Below are positions 1 through 11,729 of a stretch of 64,000 nucleotides of DNA, piece by piece. A program made the translations under genes and the position numbers. The notes under the pieces are model-generated. The model searched no databases, had not been told where the DNA came from, and saw only the letters and a list, made by a program, of their open reading frames with translations. The number at the start of each line of letters is the position of its first letter. Position 1 is the first letter of the stretch. The DNA lies in contig NC_049982.1 in the NCBI RefSeq assembly GCF_000003815.2, forward strand, positions 31,036,407 through 31,100,406. Reading direction: 5' to 3'. The stretch is from Branchiostoma floridae (taxonomy: Eukaryota > Chordata > Leptocardii > Amphioxiformes > Branchiostomatidae).

Positions 1-216
1 AGTCTCGGAGGTGTGACCGTCGTCTTCTTCAGTTGACACCATCTCGTCGAACATCTTGTTGAGCATCTCCAGCTCCTTGAAGAAGTTCTCCAGAGCTTCT
101 TCGTCCATGTCTTCAGCATTCGAAGCGCCGGCATCTTTCACTACCTGCCTTCTTTGACCAGAAGCAATCAAGGCAAAGGCCAAGATTACCACTGTAATCA
201 GTTTCAGATCAGACAT
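1..216 (-). CDS. Acidic secreted peptide, first coding exon (partial)
   Basis: An open frame of 72 codons reads leftward from the ATG at 216 and runs off the window edge. Residues 1-21 look like a signal peptide (short polar start with a Lys, then a long Leu/Ile/Val/Ala stretch ending Ala-Ser-Gly-Gln). The following Arg-Arg could be a processing point. The rest is strongly acidic, with a predicted helix rich in Glu, Leu, Phe and Met, and no cysteine in the visible part. I do not recognise a family. The hydrophobic leader and Gly-Gln end resemble those of the peptide genes at 3368-3589 and the SRCR genes, which suggests a shared secretory role but not homology of the mature parts. A TATA-like box lies about 50 bases upstream. 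Confidence 0.6.
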   Translation of the reverse strand, partial: MSDLKLITVVILAFALIASGQRRQVVKDAGASNAEDMDEEALENFFKELEMLNKMFDEMVSTEEDDGHTSET

Positions 217-265
217 CTTCCAAGATCTTCCTTGTACCTGGATAAGAAATAAATGTACTTACCAA

Positions 266-271
266 TATATA
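266..271 (-). promoter_or_regulatory. TATA-like box for the acidic secreted peptide
   Basis: TATATA lies about 50 bases upstream of the ATG at 216, the same spacing as in the SRCR genes A and B. With initiation about 30 bases downstream, the 5' leader would be very short. Assignment rests on position only. Confidence 0.35.
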
Positions 272-3200
272 GATAGGTTTCTTCTTTTTCGTAATTCCAA
301 AGCAGCACAATGTTGAATGTATGTTCTGTCTAGCTTAAAATATCAAGAATGCTTTCTAAACACAGGCTTCTACTACAAGATTTGAGGAAACAAGCTATAT
401 GACGACTACTACTACTACTACTACTGTCAATCAATCTATAGCGTTACAGACTACGACATTGACTGCATAAAGAACAACAACAAATTTACAACACTCCTAA
501 ATGTACAATACAATATACTATTTAGTCAATCGATAAATTATGGCAATGCGTAGCAGTAACAAAGGAAGCTATGGCCATGTATATGTAGCCTTACCTCAGA
601 GTATCAAAAGACCGGAACGATCCAGTATACCGGCACACAAGGGAATGGTGCGCAACTGTAAGTGCCAACTTAGATAGAAAATTGCTATATGTAATTACCA
701 CAGCCCTACCCCTAATGTTGTTTTTTACTCTGGATACCAGACCCCAGCCCGATCTCAAAAATATCTATCGTGTAGGGGTCTGGCCTTTCTCTCAGTTTGC
801 CCAAATAGTGGGCAAAATCCTAACCAATCGAACAGCAGCAGGATCAGCAGGAGGCAATTTACACCCCTCCCTGATTGGTTAAAAAACAGCTGTTTTTTTT
901 TTAATCTACAAGTGTTACAGTGACCACTAAGATATGAAATGTAACTGTAGATAAGACACCACACGTGCTGCTGGGTTAGAGGCTGTTACATAAAGATCCC
1001 AGTTAAGCAAATGTAACATGACAATTAAAGGTGCACAGCTTGCAGTTTTTACAAAAGTACTCCTGTTATTTTGAAAAATAACTCAGTACACCCTTGAGCC
1101 ATATCTATACCGTGACTCGCTACATTAATAGCCTGCTGACCAACTGTGTTGCGTTGTAGCTGACTACCTTGGGTGTGAGTGGTTATTAATCCTAGGTTCT
1201 CCTACCTCTGATGAAGGGCCTTTTGAGAAAGTTTCTACAGTCATCAGGCCATCCCCCCCCCCACACACACACAAAGATGTTTTTGAGATCGGGGTGGGGT
1301 CTGGTATCCAGTCTATTGTTGTGTCAGACTACCCTGTATTCAAGCAGTGGTCTGTATGTAAATAGTCTAGCCATTGCAACAACGTTTCATTGACAAGTTC
1401 AGTGGTACGTCATCTGTTCAGAAGATATAGTACACAACATCATCGGAACAGATTTCATATGGCACGCTTTATAACTCAATACAGTGCCCAATACACCGAA
1501 TATGTTTTATACAGCAACGGGATTATAAGAGTTATATTATAACTTTATTCCTGTTTTGACTTTGTAACGTTTTGTTGAATTATGCATAACACGTAGCTAA
1601 GTTCAGTATCATTATGGAATGTTCGGCTCAAACTTGACTATGAATACCAATGAACGTTTCTCCTAGTACGTGATTAGAAATAAAGATTCTTCAATACAAA
1701 TAGAAAAATTCAAGTTACGGTGTACGTGCAAATAATCAAATGGTTTTAAAATTCAACAAGAGAAGCCGCTAGGGGGCCCAAAATCTAATCATTTCCAGCT
1801 TTTGTCACACCCTTCCAACACACTAAGTATGAAACGAATCCACCCAGCCGTTCTCGAGTTATCTTGTTGACAGACAAACGCAGGGTAAAATATAGCCTCC
1901 ATGACATGACATGGAGGCAATAAGAGTGCATTCATACAGTTCCAAATTGGTATTCATGTATTTATTTATTAAGATTTACAGAATGGTATATTTTTATTAC
2001 ACTTTTCCACCTTGACAATATAAAATCATATCAAATGTCATGTTCTCTGTTTTTCTTAATCGTTTTCATCGTTTTTGTTTTGTTTCTTACGTTAGATTTA
2101 TTTTCATAACATCTATCACTTGACCAGAATATCTAACCTTAACATTTTTTTAACATAGATGCTATCATAGATCCTGGTATTAATTTGACCATTTTTGGCA
2201 TTTACAACTTGTAGAGGCCAGAGTCAATGCAACACTTTTCTTTCTAAACAAACGCAAACATTTAGCTCGTTAGCTCGAATTCCGGATAGGATTATATCGA
2301 TATCTCGTGTGACATTCGAGTATTACCTTTACTTCCCAATGCATAGATATGCACTATAGATATAGATTGACAGCATAATCTAATAAACACTGATAACTTG
2401 TACTTTGTTTGGTCTACTAAAAATACATATTAATAGTGTAAAATATATACTCACAACTACGTTGTGGAACGATATCATATATATAGATGAAAACGAATAC
2501 AAATTTTATTTGTACGAAACATTTAAAAGTATTAGCACTGCATTCCTACATCATTAGAAACACTATTAGTCTACAAACATGGTCCTATGCGTCAAAATCA
2601 AAGAGACTATCATCCACTGTCATTGGCTAGACGGCATTCTTCATGACGTCTGTGGTCACCATCGTCCAATGTCCTCGCTCGAAACGCCAGTGTCCTGGAA
2701 CATTATGTAAAATGGACCGTTATTGATAAAACAACGTTCATTTTGTACAACGCACGGATACTTGAACGATACTGAAAACAATTTCATGCCGACAGGTTAT
2801 TGGTGTCATTCTTGTTAATAGTGAATGAATGCCTTTAGCAGAAAAAAAATGGGTCACTTGGGTAACGTTACATCTGAATAAATGCATACGCCCAATACGT
2901 ATAAATGTTATGGATAACTATAGTCAGAATGAAAATTGAAGCAAAATGGTGTACAAATACAGGCGCATGTATATTTACATTACCATTAAGTGGAACTTAA
3001 TGATTATGATATTAGTGTGAAAATGCTCTTCTTGGACATTAGAGGTCTAACTGGTAAACAAAATATGACAACTGGTAAAAACGTGACAAAAATGATCACA
3101 AACTCATCTTACCTGTTCTACATGGTGACTGCAACGTCAGGGACACAGAAGGTTTGGAACAGTTTGTCCTTCACTCCTCTTTTCCCGTTGGGCCTAGCAG

Positions 3201-3367
3201 CAAGTTCAGACACAAGAATTCATCAGAGAGCCATACATGATACAAAACTGAAGAAGAACTCTATTGCACTACGATTATACGGTGTATGGCAGCAGCTATT
3301 AAATGTAGTAGAGGATAGATGTGTAGAATAAAACCAAAGAGGCACATACAAGGAAATAAAATCTGTC
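272..3367. other. Intergenic, no supported gene
   Basis: AT-rich sequence with only short ORFs of no recognisable content. It holds a C-run followed by a CA-run near 1253-1274 and a repeat relic at 1760-1900. The ORF at 2990-3331 on the plus strand has no recognised motif, no coding bias I can see and no promoter, so I do not call it. Confidence 0.5.
1760..1900. repeat. Relic of a dispersed repeat
   Basis: This stretch contains a phrase about cacacccttcc, then a CCAGCCGTTCTCGAGTTATC core, then a GTTGACAGACA tail. That combination is familiar to me as an interspersed repeat in several invertebrate genomes. The family name is not certain. A short direct repeat (catgacatga) follows. Confidence 0.35.
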
Positions 3368-3589
3368 TTACTTTTTGTCGGACAGCTTGTTGCAAAACCA
3401 AGACTTCAGCCCTCTGCGCTGGCGCTTGACTCGCTCGAGTGCGATCGGGTCGGACTCGGAGACGACTGCCCCGTCATCTGCAGCCTCTCGCGCCTCTCTG
3501 ACAGCTTTTTCACCGGCAACTTTGTTTTCCTGGCCTCCAATGATAGCGACCAACACGATCACCAAAAGGACAAGCTTCAAGGCAGACAT
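3368..3589 (-). CDS. Secreted peptide precursor with furin-like site
   Basis: A 73-codon frame starts at the ATG at 3589; the longer upstream frame is not needed because a clear signal peptide begins here. Residues 1-20 are a hydrophobic leader ending Gly-Gly-Gln. Residues 21-52 form an acidic pro-region. Residues 53-59 read RVKRQRR, a strong proprotein-convertase site, and the last 14 residues (GLKSWFCNKLSDKK) are basic with one Trp and one Cys. This is the layout of a peptide-hormone or host-defence peptide precursor: acidic pro-part, dibasic site, short cationic product. A single Cys would allow a disulfide dimer. The stop TAA overlaps a GTAAGA splice-donor-like sequence, so splicing to a further exon is possible. 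I do not recognise a family. Confidence 0.6.
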   Translation of the reverse strand: MSALKLVLLVIVLVAIIGGQENKVAGEKAVREAREAADDGAVVSESDPIALERVKRQRRGLKSWFCNKLSDKK

Positions 3590-4699
3590 TTTTGTTGTGG
3601 TCTTGAAAAGATAAATGAACACCAAAACATCAGAGAACACATTGTTGAACAAATATGCTAAAACAACAATTCTTTTCACACTTTTTGGTATAAAAGGGCG
3701 GTGCATATCTCCATCTCTGTAGCCACACATGCTACTACAATAGAGTGCTGATTTATTGGTAATCGTCAACTACCATAATCATTCCCATAGCATAGAACCT
3801 ACGTTTAGTTTTATTACGTTTACGTAGCAAGTAGACTGATGCAACGTCTTGGAATATACATTGTACACTATCTCCTTTCGTTTTAACATCTGCATGTCCG
3901 GTATTAGATTTTTGTTTCTATGCATCAGCCGGCTGGCGTACAAGTGTGCAATATACACTACTTGCCTTACAGTGCACCCATTGCAATTGCTATAAAAGAA
4001 AATTTGATGAGTTTGACAATTTTATAAAGTGCTACGTACTTAGAAGAAAAAACAATGTGTACAATTTTCAAAGTATTTTGTCTATGGCCGGGTTGGGTTC
4101 CCAAACTGGAAAATTTCGAATGCAAGGTGAACACTTTACCTTCTAGGCCACTGACATCGCAACTCTTCTGCTAATATACATGGTACAATATCCTTAGTTT
4201 CTGTCACCTTATTGCTTTAATGGTTTCGGTGCCAAGATTTTTCTACAACTGCCAGCTGCGGCAATCCAAACAAGGAACATCTACATGTTCATATGGTTTC
4301 ATACTTTATAAATGTATTATTTGATAAATACATAAAAAAACAGCCCACCTTATCTGATCTCTCCTCAATTTGTTTTCGGTAGACGGAGCACTGCAAGCTG
4401 GAAACCCTGAATACTGTTCCTCAGTAAATGTTGTTTATGTATGAGACACAATTGTACGATGCTCAATGAATCATGCACATCCGACCATACCATGGCTTGT
4501 TCCGACTATAACGATGCATTTACATGTAAGTAGCCCATTCTTGATGGGGGCAATCACCGTATAGCTAATTGTGGTGGCCTGCTTTTCAGCCTTGGTAATT
4601 GAATATGCATGACGAACAAAATGACCAATAAACTTGTAGACTATACCTAATGCCAACTCAAAAAAGAGCAAGAAATAGCCATTCTTTCAAGTATGAGAG

Positions 4700-4935
4700 A
4701 CAAGCGCAGTGGCCAAGTGGGTAGAGTGTTCGCCTTGCATGCCATTTGGTACACCCGCTTTCTCTGCTTAGCGCGCGAAAAATATGAGGGAGACTATGAA
4801 AGCTAGACACACATCACTACCAGCGGAACCCCCCACGCCCGTCTATAGTGGCTTTCACAAACGTATAGCCCAAGGGCTACAGAAATGGAGATGGGCACCA
4901 CCCCAAAGCATCTGGTACAGATGCGAACGTTTTAC
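4700..4935 (+). repeat. Possible tRNA-derived SINE
   Basis: The start reads like a tRNA D-arm region (cagtggccaagtgggtagag, compatible with a Pol III A box). The body downstream has GC-rich phrases (caagggctacagaaatggag, atgggcaccacccc) unlike its AT-rich surroundings. No clear B box or poly-A tail is visible, so it may be a diverged or truncated copy. Confidence 0.35.
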
Positions 4936-5499
4936 TTTAACTGACATTTTTGATGTATCGGAATTATCAACCTAAGACTACGTATTTTCCTAGACCAATA
5001 GTAGAATGAAACTCTTTACCAGTAGTGGCATACAATATGAAGCTTCAAACAATGTTTGCAGCTAGATATGTAAAGATTAGGTGTAGCATGTCGCTTAGTT
5101 AAGTACACAACCAGATGCTGTGTGAAGACTTTCGAAACTGATTCAAGCCAGCTAAAATATATGTCACAAACTCATCCAGCATGTTTTCTAAAAAGCATAT
5201 TAACAAATTTTGTTATTTTAGGCTGGAATGGTTGGAATAGCTACGGAAAAATATATGCAAATTAACTGGAAGTAAGTTATCTGGTGCAGATGATTATAGG
5301 GCGTAGTCAACAAGGCGGAAAGTTTGCTTCCGCCGATTAAGTAAATCTGCATTTCAAAACAACAGGACACTGTTCAGTGTACCTCTCTCTCTCTTGGCAG
5401 GGCGTTGCCACTCTTTTTGAGGTACCCCTCCCTTGAACTGTTCCAGACTCTTCTGCATCTTGCAGTCTGTGGCCATGCATCTGTCTATACATTTATCCA

Positions 5500-5743
5500 T
5501 TTATCCATCCATCCATCCATCCATCCATCCATCCATCCATCCATCCATCCATCCACCCATCCATCCATCCATCCATCCATCCATCACTCCATCTATCCAT
5601 CCATCCATCCATCCATCCATCCATCCATCACTCCATCTATCCTTCCATCCATCCATCCATCCATCCATCCATCCATCCATCCATCCATCCATCCATCCAT
5701 CCATCCATCCATCCATCCATCCATCCATCCATCCATCCACCCA
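5500..5743 (+). repeat. (CCAT)n microsatellite
   Basis: About 240 bases of nearly pure CCAT tetranucleotide, with interruptions such as cactccatctat at two regularly placed points, which suggests a higher-order duplication inside the array. Read as protein it gives Ile-His-Pro-Ser repeats in all frames, which is not evidence of coding. Confidence 0.95.
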
Positions 5744-6412
5744 TGCATTTAACAATCTATTCATTCATCCTTCCATCTATCATTCCATCTATCTATCAAT
5801 CTCAATCATTGTCACCAAAAAGAGAACTTGACACAAAACGTGGATTTTCATCTGACTTTTATAATGTAAATCACTTCTAACGATGACAAAGTTTACATGC
5901 ATTACTTTTTAGGTCAAAAACAACTCGACTTCTTCAGGTCTCAGACAACCACCCCGCGACGTTCAGAGAAGCTTGGATCTCTTTGTTGTTTCTCATGCTC
6001 CTTCATTGAAGGTTACGTCCCTGGAAACAAAAGACAAAATAATAGAAAATGATCAGTAAAATGTTAATCACTGCCCTTGTCACATGTATGTTTGCTATGT
6101 CTATTCCAAATACATATCTTCCATGTCCACGTACTTGAAATTAGCCTTCGGATACAAACTCCTGAATAAAGTTTATTTCTTATAGGGCCTTTGACCTTAA
6201 AATCGAATAAGCAGGAATCAAGCAGAACCAGCCGGAATGAAGTATTTGCAAAATTCATGCCACATTCGGGTGGGAATTCCAAATGGACCTTATATCCCCT
6301 TCATACGAGAAGTAATGAGCCAAAATGTCTTAAGAATAAAAATTACTTTCTATTCCTAGGAATTCGTAGTGTGTTTTAACTGCTTTCCAGATATACTTTT
6401 GGTCACATTTTG

Positions 6413-7024
6413 TCAGGATTCGAAGTGGTTTGCCGTTACGTTATCCATCGAATGAGAAAAGAATGTTTTCAATAATGTTGGAATGCCATAAAATACAGTC
6501 ATACTGCAATTATGATTAGTTAAAATACACACATCTACGCCCAGTGCCTCCATCATCTTCTGCATCATCTTCTGTTCAACAAGAGCAGCAGCTTCTTCTT
6601 CGGACAAACCTTGGGCCATCGCTTCCGCGAACATCGCCACGACTTCAGATTGATCTACATCCATTGCGTCCATCATCTTCTGTTCAACATCAGCAGCAGC
6701 TTCTTCTCCAGACATTCCTTGGGCCATCGCTTCTGCGAACATCATCATGACTTCGGGAGGAGGGGCATCGTTGGAGTCCTCTGGCTCGGACGGTTGTGGT
6801 CCGAGCATAGATGGATCTTCTAACATCGCCTCTATCATCTTCTGTTCAGCATAAGCAACAGCTTCCTCTTCAGACATCCCTTGGGCCATCGCCTCCATGA
6901 CCAATGACATCGCCATGTCTTCGAGATTGTCAGGCGGCGGAAGACCTCCATGCGGTGCGCCTTGTACGGAAATCGTAGCGACCACCAATAGCACTGCTGG
7001 AATAAGCTTCAACGACAACATCAT
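6413..7024 (-). CDS. Met/Ala/Glu-rich secreted protein with three internal repeats
   Basis: The frame starts at 7024 with a signal peptide of about 23 residues (ending Val-Gln-Gly-Ala). The mature part has no recognised domain but contains three copies of a helical unit of about 30 residues: an AEAMAQGMS-like start, then EEEA, then a VEQKMM-like end. Copies begin near residues 41, 94 and 130 and are separated by a Pro/Ser/Glu linker and a short linker. The unit is amphipathic and rich in Met. There is no Cys before residue 165. The last 35 or so residues look like intron read-through: a donor-like GTGTGT or GTAGAT occurs right after the third repeat, so the true exon may end near 6535. An AG acceptor sits 5 bases before the ATG, giving a 5' UTR intron. 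Confidence 0.6.
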   Translation of the reverse strand: MMLSLKLIPAVLLVVATISVQGAPHGGLPPPDNLEDMAMSLVMEAMAQGMSEEEAVAYAEQKMIEAMLEDPSMLGPQPSEPEDSNDAPPPEVMMMFAEAMAQGMSGEEAAADVEQKMMDAMDVDQSEVVAMFAEAMAQGLSEEEAAALVEQKMMQKMMEALGVDVCILTNHNCSMTVFYGIPTLLKTFFSHSMDNVTANHFES

Positions 7025-7028
7025 GGCT

Positions 7029-7235
7029 TCTGAACAGAAAGGAGAGTTAATACGTTAGAAGGTACATATCTACCGCACCGAATACTCAAACTAGCTATCA
7101 GCGATCGAGGACACATGATTCAAACTGGGAGTAGCAAAAAAGTGTAGACTGTAGTAAAACAGTAAGTAAGACAATACAATACGCCCGAGATCTTACCACT
7201 CCTTAAAACACGAAGCTGAGCGTTCTGCACTAACC
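7029..7235 (-). other. 5' UTR intron of the Met-rich secreted protein gene
   Basis: On the minus strand a donor (CTCGAG then GTTAGT, exon end 7235) and an acceptor (pyrimidine-rich then TTCAG, exon start about 7029) bracket roughly 205 bases just upstream of the ATG. A TATA box lies about 50 bases upstream of the donor, so the first exon would be a short non-coding one. Confidence 0.4.
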
Positions 7236-7280
7236 TCGAGCTCCCTGCACGTGTGAGGACAAAACTTATAAACGCTCTCT

Positions 7281-7287
7281 TTTTATA
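7281..7287 (-). promoter_or_regulatory. TATA box for the Met-rich secreted protein gene
   Basis: TATAAAA on the minus strand, followed downstream by a plausible short leader exon ending at a GTTAGT donor. Spacing fits a Pol II core promoter. Confidence 0.45.
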
Positions 7288-8583
7288 CTAAACCTCGTAG
7301 CTACAGGCTTCTCAGAAAGGGCTAAAGATCAATTTCCATTCCAGGACAAATCAAATTACCAGAGCTCTTAGAAATTGTTATTGTTATTAAGTTATTACTC
7401 TATATTTGCAACCAGGGTCTGAATTGGGAAAAGCTGGTAATATGCGGGGCTAAATCGCAGTTTTCCGGAGCGGCTTCCATTTGGTGTTGACTTAGGTGAC
7501 CTCAATGCCACCGTTATTGCCTTTGGTCCGACCATAGGACTGTAGGTCTTTCGCCACCAAGAATAACTCTCAATGTCAATGATGCGGGCCATTTTGTTTT
7601 AATGGCGACTACTACACACGTAATTCACAATGGGCGATTGGTTTCATCTCAAGCGAGAAATTACACCGGTAATCGTTCCATCGGAAGACCTCAATTATGT
7701 AACTGCTGGAAACAACTGTTTACGGTAAGGGTTGACCTACATCATACAGTCCTCCTTTGGAATAGCTCTATATAAAACCTTGCAGTCAATTTTTTGTCTT
7801 TGTATAAAGGTTGTTTCAACTTAAGTTTGTACTTGCGTCTTATGTTACCTCATAGATGAACTTATCTGAAATGACTTGCGTTTTTAGATGTAGGGGTTTA
7901 AACTTCTAACCGTGGAAAATATTCTTTGAAAACTTTGGCTCTTTATGCCTTCTTCGATCAGTAATGACCATGGTAAAATCCTAATTGATATCAGCCCTAT
8001 AGCGTCGGCTATGAATCACATTATATTCGTATAAACTGCCACAACGTCCAGCCAGAAATGCCAGGAAAAAAACCCTTGCACTCTAGCCACTTACACATAC
8101 GACACCTCTGACATTGGCTGATGATTTTAACACGGACAGGGGACAGTATAATTCCAGACAAACTCTTTAATTCCATAAAACCTTAATACTTATAAAATTG
8201 ATTGACCAGATGAATAAATATTTGTTGGTATGATATTTCAAAGGAAAATGAATATGTAGGCAATTAGATGTCTCCATGAAGACATCCAATTCTTTGAGTC
8301 AGTATTCTGGATCCCTGAACCAGAATTCTCCGACCCTGAGCCAGAAATGTTCAAACCTCATAATCGTGTAGATATCTAATGTGTGCCTGCCTAAGTGCTT
8401 AGGCCGGGGACTGGCCACTTGCTCTTCTCCATCAGTGCCCCAATCACAAAGCAATCTTTAATATATTTACCTATCTTAGCAGGTAAATATGTTATGAGGG
8501 ATGTCGCATCTAAAGATATAGTCATATCTACTTCTGGTATCTAGTATTGTAAAATCTGACATAGAATGCGAATAACTTATTGC
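7288..8583. other. Intergenic, no supported gene
   Basis: AT-rich sequence between the Met-rich peptide promoter and the EnSpm-like transposon. The short minus ORF at 7395-7592 has no recognised motif. Nothing else supportable seen. Confidence 0.45.
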
Positions 8584-8586
8584 GTA

Positions 8587-11153
8587 CACTGCGCGAAAAC
8601 ACAGATTTCCGCTTTGCAAACCCGTGTACACATGCAAGTAAATTCAGAGTGTCCACGGGTTCCCACGAGTGCCCACTGTGCGAACGTGACGTGCCCCCAC
8701 ATGGGGCACCCGTGCAAATCCGAGTAAACGGACCACTCGCGTGTCCATAACGTGCCCTTCCTGTGGAAATCCGTGGGCACTAGCTGTGCCACCTTAGTAA
8801 ACTTGTGCGTACGCGTGGAAACTATCGACGTATGCTTTTGTGTGCGAATGACTGGTGCATTACTTAGCGGCTAATTATCACCTAATTATCTCCCCGGGCC
8901 TCCACTGCGCCGTAATTACGCCCTTTGTCATTAAAAGCAGCGTCATTTTTACTGCACCGGGCTTTCCCAGCCCAAAAATTTACCCTCCCAGATTTTCCCT
9001 TCCCCTGTATATAGTATGTTTGCTTTTATTCTTTATGAATGGTGAATTATCTTTCGTTGTTTTTCGTTTTATTTTTTGAGAGTCGACCGCTCCTGACGCA
9101 TTCCTTCATATGTACTTAGTGCTGTCGCCCCTTTAGCTTCCAAAGGTTCGTCGGTCCACCATCCTGTTGTTTTGGGGTTGTTATCCGCAGCCATTCAAGG
9201 ACGTTATAAACGCTGTCCTTGCTCCACTGTGCAGTCACTCCAAGTTTGATGACAGAAAATTCCTGTAGGTCTCTTGAATTCAGCATTCCTGCTCTGTACA
9301 TTATGATGCCTAACTCTAAGTGTCCTCAGTTAGACAAGCAGTTGCTAGTCATGATCAGGAGCATATGAAATCACATAGTCGCTGCAGAATTCCAAGCGTG
9401 GATGTGCAATGTCGTAACAGTGGTATACAATCCATCATAAAGCATGTAGGGCCTCCACGGAACCAAAGGAACTCCAAATCATCCAAGCCGACTGGACAGA
9501 AACTTGTGTACCACGTAGAGCTAACAGTCAGGGGCGCGTCTGGCGATCCGAGCGGCGGGGATCACCCCACCCCACCCACAGAGAGCCCGCCCGACTCTCG
9601 GTAGACTGGGTAATAGCCAGGAGGACAGTTGTTGCTCTAAAAGTAGAACTTGGTCCCAGTGGAATTCAATTCGATGGTGAGATAATGTCGGGTCTTGACG
9701 TAGAATCATTCCCAAGCTCTCAATGAGTTTACCTGCGCTGTTTGTCGTGCGATCAAATACTTAGCTATCGGCCGGTCGGAGCAGCGTGAAAGCACTCTGA
9801 ATGAGAAGAATTGAAATGACAACCGTCACAGGTTTGAAAATTGGGACACGTGAGTTGATTGGTCCTCATTTCCAAACACCCACCTCATGTGTAAAATACG
9901 ATTGGCTACTTCGGATGGGTATTTGAATACAGACACAATAGCTCATTGTACATACTAGTTGTGTGTATGTCACAAAGGAGTTTGTACATGATGCCATGCG
10001 TTGTACAAGTATTCTTAGTTCACTAAAGGAAGCTTGAGCTTTTCTTGTGTATCCTTTTTTTATGAAATAGACTTTCCCGGCATTAGAAAACCAGTCAACA
10101 TTGAAAATCGCGAACCAGCCACGCGCGTCGGGATACCATGTTTTCAAAACAAAACAATGAAATGTGTATTGGGGGAGGGGTGCTTGTGGAAGTCCAGTAG
10201 TTAACCTTCTTGCTTTTTACTTTGCTTACTTGCCTTTAAGTTTAATGGTCGGTATTGCCCACTTGTAACAGACATTTGCTGAGTTCAGTAGTATTCAACA
10301 GGCGGGTCAAACTTCCGCCTCTCAATATTCAACCAAAAACCAAGCCAGGCAGACAATCTCCATAATACCGATATAAACCAAAAATTACACCATGAAAGTG
10401 ACTTATACAAATATTGAAGTTCTCCACAACCTAATTATCTTTGTAAAAGTTTGAATCGATTTTTTTTCGACAAACAAGGAGTCAGTATAATGCAGATCCA
10501 ACATGGTGTCGGAATGCGGCGTTGATATACTAGTACTGTATAAACAAAGCCGACAGACAAAGAACAACACTTTCAAGAATCTATGCATTGATAGGCGCCG
10601 CACTCCAGGTTAAAGCCTAGATGACAATCAACTCAAGTAATGTTGCATAGAAAACAATTCATATGATTAGTTACAGAAATCGGGCACACTCCGTTGAAAT
10701 TGAATATGTTGTTTCAGACTTCAGTAGTGACTTTAATCTTACACGCGATCTGTATATAGAGGTAAAATAGTTTGTTTAGTTTCGTGTATACGGCACGATG
10801 TGTTGCAAATCCTATTTTGCGTACTGTTGGCGTCGGTTGCATTTTTTATTTTCCCACAAGTACAAACCGAAATGTGGCGAAGGTCTGAGGTATTTTTACT
10901 CGGCAATTCTCATAAATAAATTATCAGACACTTCTCAGCTCTCCATTGTTAACGATAATTCTTCAACACGAGAAGTGTGCAACAGTGGGGCACGTGGACT
11001 CTTCGCGTGCCCTATTGTGCGCACAGGTTTTCAAGGTTGGGGCACGCGGGAACAGGCACCCCGTGGAAACCCGTGCCCACGGCGAGGACACGTCAGGTTT
11101 CACCATCGTGCACGATGTTGGGAACTCGTGGAAATCTGTCTTTTCGCGCAGTG
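8587..11153. mobile_element. Non-autonomous CACTA/EnSpm-like DNA transposon
   Basis: The element begins CACTGCGCGAAAA and ends with its inverted copy TTTTCGCGCAGTG; the inverted match extends about 24 bases with one mismatch (through acagatttcc). It is flanked on both sides by GTA (8584-8586 and 11154-11156), a 3-bp target-site duplication. CACTG/CAGTG ends with a 3-bp duplication are typical of the CACTA/EnSpm superfamily. Both subterminal regions (to about 8800, and from about 10975) are GC-rich with many scattered CCCGTG/GTGCCCAC words in both orientations, as expected for transposase-binding subterminal repeats. No transposase frame is visible inside the 2.6 kb, so it probably moved with outside help. 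Confidence 0.75.
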
Positions 11154-11729
11154 GTAACATATCATGCATAGGACACTACATGACGAAATGAAATTCACTT
11201 TCAATTGGACAAAATAGGCAGAACCTTTGGTCAGGGGCTACAGTGTGATATCTTCTTGTTCAAAGATATTTAAACGCATGCCAATATGTGTAGGCCAAGA
11301 ACAATTGTACCTGTACTAAACGTTTGCAGTGTATTGGAATATTGTTATACACTGTATGTAAAATTTCTTCATCGAATGTACTAACAGGATGGTTTTGTTG
11401 TTATAATTTTTATATTTCATGCTCATTATCAAGACAAACCAAGAAAACGCAGGAGGACCACATTTTGCACTAATGATGATAAATTCATTTCCAACGTTTT
11501 AACCGTCCACCTTTCTATGAAAATGATATGGTTACAAGTTGCATAATATTGAAGTTATTGTGAATGTCCAAGAAATCGAATCTAGGATAAAAATTTATTT
11601 CATGTATTAAAACTGCACATTTTTGATGCGCGAATGTGTTCAAACGGGCCCGATTTGGACTCAACCCAGACTTTCCAATATATTGGGGATATACAGACGA
11701 ATTGAAGCATTAATTTTATAGTGTAGTAT

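Larger units (their letters stand above)
3590..6412. other. Intergenic; SINE-like sequence and CCAT microsatellite
   Basis: No supported coding sequence. The region contains a tRNA-like SINE candidate at 4700-4935 and a long CCAT microsatellite at 5500-5743. ORFs in the microsatellite are simple translations of the repeat. Confidence 0.5.

Noticed and set aside
5405-5831. Ile-His-Pro-Ser repeat proteins in two plus frames and a Trp-Met-Asp-Gly repeat on the minus strand
   Set aside because: Translations of the CCAT microsatellite in different frames.
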